Of a stretch of DNA of 64,000 nucleotides, positions 9,647 to 16,998 are shown piece by piece (the first letter of the stretch is position 1; each line of letters starts with the position of its first letter). Below the pieces are notes generated by a model, which saw only the letters and a program-made list of their open reading frames with translations, had not been told where the DNA came from and ran no database searches. A program made the position numbers and the translations under genes. This stretch comes from Anoxybacillus amylolyticus (GTDB taxonomy: Bacteria; Bacillota; Bacilli; Bacillales; Anoxybacillaceae), in the NCBI RefSeq assembly GCF_001634285.1, contig NZ_CP015439.1:124001-188000 (forward strand), written 5' to 3'.

Positions 9647-11806
9647 GTGAATAACGAAACAGCCATTTTTGCGCTCGATATCGGAACCCGTTCCGTTGTT
9701 GGAGTTATTTTACAAGAAACGAATGGAAGTTATCAAGTATTAGAGTTGAGGATGAAAGAACATAGCGAACGGGCGATGCTCGACGGACAAATTCATGACG
9801 TGCCAGCCGTTGCTTCTACCATTATGGACATGAAAAACGAATTAGAACAAAAATATGGATCGTTAAAAAAAGTATCCGTCGCCGCCGCAGGAAGAGCGTT
9901 AAAAACCGTACGGGCGGAAGCGACGTTTTCCATTGCCGGCAAGCCAATGATGACGAAAGAAGATGTGACCCATTTAGAATTAAGCGCTGTGCAGCAAGCA
10001 CAAGCAACACTCGCCGCACAGCAACACGAACAAAGCCACCACTACTACTGCGTCGGCTACTCTGTCGTCCACTACAAAATCGACGGCCAAGAAATTGGCA
10101 GCTTAATTGACCAGCAAGGAACAGAAGCAACGGTCGAGGTGATTGCGACGTTTTTGCCAAAAATCGTCGTCGAATCGCTGTTAGCAGCTTTACAACGAGC
10201 AGAGCTGGAAATGGAAGCGCTGACGCTTGAACCGATTGCAGCGATTAACGTCCTTATTCCACCGACGATGCGCCGCTTAAACGTCGCGCTCGTCGATATC
10301 GGGGCAGGCACGTCCGACATCGCTATTACTGACCTTGGCACTGTCGTCGCCTATGGAATGGTGCCGATTGCCGGTGACGAAATTACCGAAGCAATTTCCG
10401 ACCATTATTTGCTTGATTTTCCGCTTGCCGAAAAAGCGAAGCGCGAACTTTCTGTAAACGAAACGGTGACGATTACCGATATTTTAGGATTTGAAACCGA
10501 CGTGCCGCGCGAAGAGATGATTGCGGCAATTTCGCCTGCCATTGACCGTTTAGCAGAGGCGATTAGCAAAGAAATTTTCGCGTTAAATGGTGGAAAACCG
10601 CCAAAAGCGGTCATGCTCGTCGGCGGCGGCAGCTTAACGCCAGAACTTCCGAAGCGGCTTGCTAAGCAGCTTCACCTTCCAGAAAATCGCGTTGCCATCC
10701 GCGGGGTCGAGGCAATTCAAAAACTAAATGTGACGCCAGAATTGAAGGTATATGGTCCAGCACTAGTGACACCGGTCGGCATTGCCATTTCCGCTAAACA
10801 AAATCCGGTGCAATACATTAGCGTTCACGTCAATGACCAACTCATTCGCTTATTCGATATGAAACAACTGACCGTTGGCGACTGCTTACTCGCTGCCGGC
10901 ATTCCGCTTCATAAACTGTACGGAAAACCAGGAATGGCGATTGTTGTCACGGTTAACGGCCAACTCGTCACCATCCCTGGAACGTACGGTGAGCCACCAC
11001 GATTATGGAAAAACGGCGAGTCTGCTTCGTTAGATTCTTTCGTGCAAAACGGTGACCGAATGGTGGTGGAAAAAGGGAGAGATGGAAAGAAAGCAGCGAT
11101 TCACCTAAAAGAACTCATCGACGAACTGCCGCATAAAACCGTCACCATTAATGGAGAACCGTATGAAATAAAAGCAACGGTTTACCAAAACGGGAGACCG
11201 GCTTCCCTTGATGGGGAGGTACATGACCGCGACATTATTGACGTAAAGATGCCAGAAACGATTGCCGCATTATTAGAAGAACTACAGCTGTCTCATTTAT
11301 TGCAAGCGGCCATGCCGTATACAGTACACATCAACGGTACAACGACAGAAATCAAACCGTTTTCCGGCGCTCTTTATAAAAATCGAATCGAAGTGAAACC
11401 GTCCGCTAGCTTTGAAGACGGGGATATGATTGACATTATCCCGCAAAAGACACCGACCGTTCAAGAATTAGCGGACGCTAAACAATTTCGTCTTACCTAT
11501 TCCATCCCCGTCCGCTTTAACGGAGAAATCGTGACGCTGACAAAACAGGCAGTTCAAGTAATGAAAAACGGACAGCTGCTCAAAGAGAACGACATCATTG
11601 AAAGTGAGGCAACGATAGAAATCGTTGAGCAGGTAGACGAAACATTTATTTTCCAAGACATTTTCAACTATGTTGAAGTGGACGTCCCATCCTATGGAAC
11701 AGCGTTTCATTTATTAAAAAACGGCGAACGTGTTACATTTTACGAACCGCTTGCGCCAGGCGATCATTTAGAAATTGTATGGGAAAATGCCGTGCAAAAA
11801 GGCTGA
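9647..11806 (+). CDS. FtsA/PilM-like actin-fold protein with long C-terminal extension
   Basis: A 719-residue protein. Residues ~1-360 are an actin-like ATPase domain: phosphate-1 loop FALDIGTRSVVGVI, a second phosphate/DIGAG motif (VALVDIGAGTSDIAI) and the adenosine motif VMLVGGGSLTPELP. This matches the FtsA/PilM/MreB group and is longer than typical FtsA (~440 residues). The C-terminal ~300 residues contain repeated beta-rich segments of the type VTINGEPYEI...DGDMIDI, suggesting several small ubiquitin-like (beta-grasp-like) folds; this is inference. GTG start after GAAGGGTG. No membrane segment is seen. It is monocistronic, between aroA and ytxJ. The substrate or partner is unknown. Confidence 0.8.
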   Translation: MNNETAIFALDIGTRSVVGVILQETNGSYQVLELRMKEHSERAMLDGQIHDVPAVASTIMDMKNELEQKYGSLKKVSVAAAGRALKTVRAEATFSIAGKPMMTKEDVTHLELSAVQQAQATLAAQQHEQSHHYYCVGYSVVHYKIDGQEIGSLIDQQGTEATVEVIATFLPKIVVESLLAALQRAELEMEALTLEPIAAINVLIPPTMRRLNVALVDIGAGTSDIAITDLGTVVAYGMVPIAGDEITEAISDHYLLDFPLAEKAKRELSVNETVTITDILGFETDVPREEMIAAISPAIDRLAEAISKEIFALNGGKPPKAVMLVGGGSLTPELPKRLAKQLHLPENRVAIRGVEAIQKLNVTPELKVYGPALVTPVGIAISAKQNPVQYISVHVNDQLIRLFDMKQLTVGDCLLAAGIPLHKLYGKPGMAIVVTVNGQLVTIPGTYGEPPRLWKNGESASLDSFVQNGDRMVVEKGRDGKKAAIHLKELIDELPHKTVTINGEPYEIKATVYQNGRPASLDGEVHDRDIIDVKMPETIAALLEELQLSHLLQAAMPYTVHINGTTTEIKPFSGALYKNRIEVKPSASFEDGDMIDIIPQKTPTVQELADAKQFRLTYSIPVRFNGEIVTLTKQAVQVMKNGQLLKENDIIESEATIEIVEQVDETFIFQDIFNYVEVDVPSYGTAFHLLKNGERVTFYEPLAPGDHLEIVWENAVQKG

Positions 11807-11825
11807 ACCATCTATCGGTTCAGCC
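11796..11825. terminator. Shared terminator of the FtsA-like gene and ytxGHJ
   Basis: 9-bp stem GGCTGAACC/GGTTCAGCC (11801-11809, 11817-11825). It carries a T-run for the minus strand (A-run 11796-11800) and overlaps both stop codons. Confidence 0.85.
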
Positions 11826-12146
11826 CGCTTGTTTTGTTAACGCCTCATACGTGATATTCCAATGCGACGCATGCCATACAACAGCCCCGTTTTCAAACAG
11901 AATCGCCTGCGGGGATTCGTGCTTGACACCGAACGTTTCTGCTATATAATTCGAAAGCGGGCGCGCCTCTTGCACGAATAAATAGTACGTCTCCATCTCT
12001 GGATGATCGGTTACAAATGCTTCATATTCCTCAAAAGCCGCGCGGCTAATCGGGCATGTCAAACTATGTTTGATCAGCAAAAAACGCGGTTTTTCAGCTA
12101 CTACTTGCTCGAATTGTTCAATCGTTTCTAATTTTTGTTTCCCCAT
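11820..12146 (-). CDS. ytxJ: Bacillithiol-system redox-active protein YtxJ
   Basis: A 108-residue thioredoxin-fold protein with a monothiol TCPIS motif instead of CxxC, the mark of the YtxJ family linked with bacillithiol redox chemistry. The ATG at 12146 follows GGAGTGAGG. A longer reading from 12173 would run into ytxH and lacks a ribosome site. It is the last gene of ytxGHJ, which in B. subtilis is induced by general stress (SigB) and at sporulation onset (SigH). Confidence 0.93.
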   Translation of the reverse strand: MGKQKLETIEQFEQVVAEKPRFLLIKHSLTCPISRAAFEEYEAFVTDHPEMETYYLFVQEARPLSNYIAETFGVKHESPQAILFENGAVVWHASHWNITYEALTKQAG

Positions 12147-12151
12147 ATGCC

Positions 12152-12517
12152 TCACTCCGTTCCATCGTGCCATTTTTGTTCCGCCTCGTGAAGCGCTGCT
12201 TCCGTTTCTTTCAATAGCTTTTCAATATTTTCTTTGTTTTCTTTGTTGTCCAGCGGAATTGGAATCGAAGTGATTTCCTCTTGTGGTGCTTCTGGTTCGG
12301 TTTTCACTATCGGAACAAATTTCGCAACTTCCTTCGTCTTTTCTTTCGCGATTTCTAACCACTCGTTCGCTGTTTCCTTGAGCGGTTCCAGCGCTTCGTT
12401 TTCATTAAGCGATGTCATCCATTTTTTTCCTTTTTCACTCGTTAAAAAGATGGCAGTAGCAGCGCCAACAACACCACCGACAATCGCTCCGAATAAAAAT
12501 CCATTATTTTTTCCCAT
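12152..12517 (-). CDS. ytxH: YtxH-like general stress protein
   Basis: 121 residues. A glycine-rich N-terminal hydrophobic segment (FLFGAIVGGVVGAATAIFL) anchors it in the membrane. A charged, probably coiled-coil cytoplasmic tail rich in Glu and Lys follows, as in the YtxH/gas-vesicle-protein-like family. Overlaps the ytxG end by 14 bases and is followed 5 bases later by ytxJ, so it is in an operon. The molecular role is unknown. Confidence 0.92.
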   Translation of the reverse strand: MGKNNGFLFGAIVGGVVGAATAIFLTSEKGKKWMTSLNENEALEPLKETANEWLEIAKEKTKEVAKFVPIVKTEPEAPQEEITSIPIPLDNKENKENIEKLLKETEAALHEAEQKWHDGTE

Positions 12518-12932
12518 CTTCTACACCTTCCTTTGCTTTTCTTTTCTTTTTCTCTTTCCATTTTCCCCATATTTCTAAAAAAGCATTGCTCCATTGAAAC
12601 GCTTGGACGAGTTTTTGTTCGTTTGCTGTCCATTTTTTCACTAGTGCATCATTGAACGTTTGCACGGTCGAACCAATTTGCTTGACCGCCTCAAATAAAA
12701 CATTGATGCTTTCCACTTTTTTTTGCACGTCATCGACAACTGCATTCGTTTTATGGAGCAACTGTGCTGTCTCCGTGCCGATTGCTTGAATTTGTTTTTC
12801 CATTCCTTCGATTGTTTTTGTTAAGCTTTGCAGCGTGCCTTGCACCGTTTTCAATGTTTTAATTAAATAAATGACTAAAAGAAAAAAAGCAACGGCAATC
12901 AAGGCAACACTTAAATACAAAATTATATTCAC
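12504..12932 (-). CDS. ytxG: YtxG, DUF948 membrane protein
   Basis: 142 residues, first gene of ytxGHJ. The N-terminal transmembrane helix (residues ~4-24) is followed by an alpha-helical domain of the DUF948 type, with heptad-like spacing. I choose the GTG at 12932, which has a perfect GGAGGAGAAGAA ribosome site and gives the family length; an ATG at 13016 would add 28 residues and lie upstream of the SigH promoter -10. Its promoter at 12967-12996 indicates sporulation-onset control. Confidence 0.9.
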   Translation of the reverse strand: MNIILYLSVALIAVAFFLLVIYLIKTLKTVQGTLQSLTKTIEGMEKQIQAIGTETAQLLHKTNAVVDDVQKKVESINVLFEAVKQIGSTVQTFNDALVKKWTANEQKLVQAFQWSNAFLEIWGKWKEKKKRKAKEGVEDGKK

Positions 12933-12966
12933 TTCTTCTCCTCCTTCAATACTACAACCTAATCTA

Positions 12967-12996
12967 TTATTCGACATATGCTCGACAAATTCCTGC
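12967..12996 (-). promoter_or_regulatory. SigH-type promoter of ytxGHJ
   Basis: Minus strand: -35 GCAGGAATT fully matches RNAGGAWWT, 12-bp spacer, -10 GTCGAATAA fully matches RNNGAATWW. The ytxGHJ operon of B. subtilis is known to be under SigH (and SigB) control. No SigB promoter (GTTTAA...GGGTAT) was found by eye. Confidence 0.85.
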
Positions 12997-13071
12997 AAAA
13001 ACATTTCATTCAACAAATCAAACGAAATCGGTTACAATATGCTTGTACATACCTAATAGGAGGAAGCATAG

Positions 13072-14187
13072 ATGAAAGATCCACGCATTGAACAACTAGC
13101 AAAAACGTTAATTCATTATTCCATCCGCTTGCAAAAAGGCGAAAAAGTGTTAATTGAAAATTTCGGCTTGCAGCGTGAACTCGTCATCGCCCTCGTTCGC
13201 GAAGCGTACGCTGCCGGAGGATATCCGTTCGTTTTATTAAAGGACCAGCAAGTCGATCGCGCCCTTCTTCTCGGCGCGCAAGAAGAACAGTTCGCCATGA
13301 TGGCAGAATTTGAAGCGAACGTCATGGCGCAAATGGATGCGTACATCGGCTTGCGCTCTGGCGACAACATTAACGAACTAGCTGATGTGCCGGACGACAA
13401 AATGAAACTGCACGGGCGCACGATTATGCAAAAGGTGCACCGCGACATTCGCGTGCCAAAAACGAAATGGGTCGTGCTTCGCTATCCGAACCCATCAATG
13501 GCGCAACTTGCAAAAATGAGCACAGAAGCGTTTGAAGACTTTTATTTTAACGTATGTACCCTTGATTACAGCAAAATGGACAAAGCAATGGACGCACTTG
13601 TCGCCTTAATGGAAAAAACGGACGAAGTGCGCATTACCGGTCCTGGAACAGATTTAACGTTCTCGATTAAAGGGATTCCAGCAATTAAATGTTCAGGGCA
13701 AATGAATATCCCTGATGGGGAAGTGTATACCGCTCCTGTACGCGATTCTGTCAACGGCACGATTTCCTTTAACACTCCATCGCCGTACCAAGGATTTACT
13801 TTTGAAAACGTGAAACTAACTTTTAAAGACGGAAAAATTATTGAAGCAACTGCTAATGATACGGAACGCATCAACAAAATTTTTAATACAGATGAAGGGG
13901 CACGCTATATTGGCGAGTTTGCAATTGGCGTTAACCCGTACATCCAACATCCGATGCAAGACATTTTATTTGATGAAAAAATTGACGGAAGCTTCCATTT
14001 CACACCGGGACAATGCTACGACGAAGCGTACAATGGAAACCATTCGAACATTCATTGGGACATGGTCATGATTCAACGCCCAGAGTATGGTGGCGGTGAA
14101 ATTTATTTCGACGGCGTGCTGATCCGTAAAGACGGGCGCTTCGTCCTCCCAGAATTAGAGCCGCTCAATCCAGAAAATTTAAAATAA
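13072..14187 (+). CDS. Aminopeptidase, M29 family (AmpS/AmpII type)
   Basis: A 371-residue cytosolic metalloaminopeptidase of family M29, the thermophilic aminopeptidase T/II group. Metal ligands of the family are seen in the C-terminal half: the GEFAIG glutamate and the histidine/tyrosine/aspartate cluster GQCYDEAYNGNHSNIHWD, plus GGGEIYFDG. ATG after TAGGAGGAAG. Monocistronic with its own terminator. Divergent from ytxG. Confidence 0.93.
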   Translation: MKDPRIEQLAKTLIHYSIRLQKGEKVLIENFGLQRELVIALVREAYAAGGYPFVLLKDQQVDRALLLGAQEEQFAMMAEFEANVMAQMDAYIGLRSGDNINELADVPDDKMKLHGRTIMQKVHRDIRVPKTKWVVLRYPNPSMAQLAKMSTEAFEDFYFNVCTLDYSKMDKAMDALVALMEKTDEVRITGPGTDLTFSIKGIPAIKCSGQMNIPDGEVYTAPVRDSVNGTISFNTPSPYQGFTFENVKLTFKDGKIIEATANDTERINKIFNTDEGARYIGEFAIGVNPYIQHPMQDILFDEKIDGSFHFTPGQCYDEAYNGNHSNIHWDMVMIQRPEYGGGEIYFDGVLIRKDGRFVLPELEPLNPENLK

Positions 14188-14193
14188 CACACT

Positions 14194-14220
14194 GCCGGTC
14201 TGAAACAGGCCGGCTTTTTT
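14194..14220 (+). terminator. Aminopeptidase terminator
   Basis: GCCGGTCT/AGGCCGGC stem (one G-T pair), 5-nt loop, then six T. Confidence 0.9.
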
Positions 14221-14230
14221 GTTCTGCTCA

Positions 14231-14260
14231 CCAAAAACACCAAGGACGGTCCTTGGTGTT
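14231..14260 (-). terminator. murC terminator
   Basis: 12-base arms 14236-14247 and 14249-14260 are exact inverses and form a hairpin of ~10 bp, followed on the minus strand by TTTTTGG. It overlaps the murC stop. Confidence 0.85.
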
Positions 14261-15560
14261 ACGAGTGAACGGTTTGTTCATATGCTTCTTGGAATTTTTG
14301 AATGTCGCCTGCTCCCATGAATACTAGCACCGCCTGCGGATGTTGTTTTAAAACCGATATATCGTTTTCTTCCACAAGGCGAGCTTGCGGAATCTTCGCC
14401 TGCAAATCGCGGATCGAGAGCTTGCCGTGATGCTCACGCGCCGAACTGAAAATGTCGCATAAGTATACGTGATCGGCCAGTTGCAAACTTTCGGCAAACT
14501 CTTGCAAAAACGTCTGCGTTCTTGTGTACGTATGTGGTTGGAAAATGGCGACAACTTCTCGATCTGGGTATTTTTGCCTTGCTGCTTCTAACGTCGCGAC
14601 AATCTCCCGCGGATGATGTGCGTAATCATCAATTAAAATCTGGCCGCCGAGCTGCTTTTCGCTAAAGCGGCGCTTCACACCTTGGAACGTTTTCAACCGC
14701 TCTTGAATAATGTGAACATCTATTTCTTCGTAATGGCAAAGCGCTATAACGGCTAACGCGTTTAACACGTTATGGTCGCCAAAGCGCGGAATGTCAAACG
14801 ACGCAAAAAACGTATTGCGGACGAATACATCAAATGATGTGCCTTCTTTCGTCTTTACAACGTTTCGTGCCTGAAAATCATTATCTTCTCCAAACCCGTA
14901 AAACAATACCGGCACTTTCGCTTGAATTTTTTGTAAATATTCGTCATCGCCGCACGCAATAATACCTTTTTCCACTTGAAGCGCCATCTCTTGAAACGCT
15001 GCAAATACGTCTTCAATATTAGCAAAATAATCCGGATGATCAAAATCAATATTTGTCATAATCGCATAGTCCGGAAAATACGATAAGAAGTGTCGGCGAT
15101 ATTCACACGCCTCAAATACAAAATATTGGCTGCCTGGCACCCCTTTTCCTGTACCGTCGCCAACTAAATACGACGTCGGCTTCGCTCCTTGCATCACATG
15201 CGCCAACAATCCCGTCGTCGATGTTTTTCCGTGCGCTCCTGTCACCGCGATGCTTGTAAATTTTTTCAAAAATTCCCCTAAAAAGCGATGATAGCGGATG
15301 ACTGGAACCCCTAGTTCATGCGCTGCTTGAATTTCTTCATGTGTATCTGGAAACGCGTTCCCAGCAATTACCGTTAACCCTGGTCGAATGTTTTCCTTGC
15401 GAAACGGAAAAATAGGAATTCCCCGCTCGTTTAACGCTTTTTCCGTAAAAAAGTGCTTTTCTACATCAGAACCTTGAACCGTATAGTTCATATCATGAAG
15501 AATTTGTGCTAATGCGCTCATTCCTGTTCCTTTAATGCCTACGAAATGGTAAACAGTCAT
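14259..15560 (-). CDS. murC: UDP-N-acetylmuramate--L-alanine ligase
   Basis: Adds the first L-alanine to UDP-MurNAc in peptidoglycan synthesis; cytosolic, ATP-dependent. 433 residues. N-terminal nucleotide-sugar-binding motif [16 protein letters not shown] loop [10 protein letters not shown], and Mur-ligase C-terminal domain. The ATG follows GGAGGTCTTGCT. The 5' untranslated leader holds a stable hairpin (15590-15627). Unlike in B. subtilis, a nicotinate phosphoribosyltransferase gene lies between it and sftA. Confidence 0.97.
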   Translation of the reverse strand: MTVYHFVGIKGTGMSALAQILHDMNYTVQGSDVEKHFFTEKALNERGIPIFPFRKENIRPGLTVIAGNAFPDTHEEIQAAHELGVPVIRYHRFLGEFLKKFTSIAVTGAHGKTSTTGLLAHVMQGAKPTSYLVGDGTGKGVPGSQYFVFEACEYRRHFLSYFPDYAIMTNIDFDHPDYFANIEDVFAAFQEMALQVEKGIIACGDDEYLQKIQAKVPVLFYGFGEDNDFQARNVVKTKEGTSFDVFVRNTFFASFDIPRFGDHNVLNALAVIALCHYEEIDVHIIQERLKTFQGVKRRFSEKQLGGQILIDDYAHHPREIVATLEAARQKYPDREVVAIFQPHTYTRTQTFLQEFAESLQLADHVYLCDIFSSAREHHGKLSIRDLQAKIPQARLVEENDISVLKQHPQAVLVFMGAGDIQKFQEAYEQTVHS

Positions 15561-15589
15561 AGCAAGACCTCCAACAATCGTCTATCTGC

Positions 15590-15627
15590 GGGGCTAGTAC
15601 TGGAGCGTCCTCGTACGTGAAAGCCCC
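15590..15627 (-). other. Structured hairpin in the murC leader
   Basis: Minus-strand RNA can pair GGGGCT with AGCCCC, then GTAC with GTAC, then GAG with CTC, giving an articulated hairpin 30 bases upstream of the murC start codon. On the plus strand the same repeat is followed by five T (15628-15632) and would look like a terminator. It matches no riboswitch I recognise. Confidence 0.45.
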
Positions 15628-15740
15628 TTTTTGACGCTTCTTCTGTAACACAGTATATGACATCGATGCGAATTTGCCATTTCAATATGTATTCTCACAT
15701 TTCATCATTATATCACTGTTTTTCGTTCACGACTATGAGG

Positions 15741-15773
15741 AAAAAAAGAAAACTGATATCTCTATCAGTTTTC
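15741..15773 (-). terminator. Terminator of the nicotinate phosphoribosyltransferase gene
   Basis: 11-bp stem GAAAACTGATA/TATCAGTTTTC (15748-15758, 15763-15773), then a 7-T run on the minus strand. Confidence 0.9.
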
Positions 15774-15798
15774 CCGCAAATCAAAATTGTATTTCCGG

Positions 15799-16923
15799 TT
15801 AGTCCACTTTTTCTAGCCGTGGATTCGGGCGGTATCTTCGTCCTGCTTTTGCTTGATGTTTGCCATTAAGCAAAACGTTATCGCCTGTAAAGCCGATATG
15901 AATTTTTAACAAGCTACTTCCGACCCCATACATATCCACTGGCACACCTTGCTTTTCGAACTCGATAATTCGCTGTTCGTTAAATCCCCCGCTTACAACA
16001 ATTTTCACGTGATGGAATCCTTCGCGGTCGAGCGCTTCCCGTAAAGCGAAAATAAGCGGTGGATTGACGCCGCGCGGGTCGAACGTGCCGAGCACTTCCG
16101 GATGGCGAATAAAATATTGGTCGATCATCGTGCGTGATGTATCAACGCGCACTCCTTTTAACTTATCGCCAAATTCGCGCGCTACTCGAAGGGCATCTGT
16201 AATACAGTCATTATTATAATCGACAAGAACAATTAAATCGTCCTCTGGATATTTGGCATAATATGCTTTCGCTGCGGCAACGACATCGCCGTCAAACAAT
16301 TGAATGAGCGCATGCGGCATCGTTCCCATCCCTTGCTTGCCCCACCATTCATTCATCGCATGGGTCGCTTGGGCAGTAGAACCGCCAATGAACGCCGCAT
16401 ATCCGTCGCCCGCTTGCTGCGTATAATGGTCATCGCGGTCACCCATAAAAATAATCGGCTTTTGTACGCCAGATAGCGCCGCCGCTTTGACGACGTTGTA
16501 GACGTTTGTCGCCACCGACGTCCGCCGGGCTAAAATCCCATCAATAATGCCTTCTAAATAACCAAAGTTTTGATACGATCCCGTTATTGTCAACACTGTC
16601 TCGAACGGACTAATTTTATCGCCGTCTTTCAACGAATAAATTTCTAGCTTTTCCGGCTCATCGGCAAATGTTTTCACAAGCGCAATGACTTCGTCTGTGC
16701 CGCACAATACGGCGTGTTCTTTTTGGAAAAATTGCATCGTCACAATGTTGTTTGGGCAAAACTCGCGCACAATTTCCCGCGTCTTTAAGAAATAAACGGC
16801 AGAAAACCATCCGTCGCGAATACGTTCGTCAAATTTAAACGTTCTATTCGTTAACCGCTTAATTTTTCCTTGTAGCTTTAATTCAATTTCTTTCATGGTT
16901 TCTGTTCCCTCGCCTATCATCAT
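15799..16923 (-). CDS. Nicotinate phosphoribosyltransferase family protein
   Basis: A 374-residue enzyme of the type II phosphoribosyltransferase fold (nicotinate/nicotinamide/quinolinate group), converting nicotinate and PRPP to nicotinate mononucleotide in NAD salvage. Family signs: KEHAVLCGTDEV, the catalytic-histidine region QATHAMNEWWG, and the phosphate-binding VVSGGFNEQRI and MYGVGSSLL near the end. It is shorter than the ~490-residue PncB of B. subtilis. The start is uncertain: ATG at 16923 (GGGGATG upstream) or ATG at 16896 (GAGGGAA upstream). A terminator separates it from murC. Confidence 0.85.
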   Translation of the reverse strand: MMIGEGTETMKEIELKLQGKIKRLTNRTFKFDERIRDGWFSAVYFLKTREIVREFCPNNIVTMQFFQKEHAVLCGTDEVIALVKTFADEPEKLEIYSLKDGDKISPFETVLTITGSYQNFGYLEGIIDGILARRTSVATNVYNVVKAAALSGVQKPIIFMGDRDDHYTQQAGDGYAAFIGGSTAQATHAMNEWWGKQGMGTMPHALIQLFDGDVVAAAKAYYAKYPEDDLIVLVDYNNDCITDALRVAREFGDKLKGVRVDTSRTMIDQYFIRHPEVLGTFDPRGVNPPLIFALREALDREGFHHVKIVVSGGFNEQRIIEFEKQGVPVDMYGVGSSLLKIHIGFTGDNVLLNGKHQAKAGRRYRPNPRLEKVD

Positions 16924-16998
16924 GTCGTCATCCCCACTTCGCGTTTTAGAATAATCTCGAAAACTCCCACCACTTGCTAAGCCACCCTAACTTTTTTA

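Noticed and set aside
9822-10614. Several minus-strand frames opposite the FtsA-like gene
   Set aside because: Shadows of a long coding frame; no ribosome sites, no family features.
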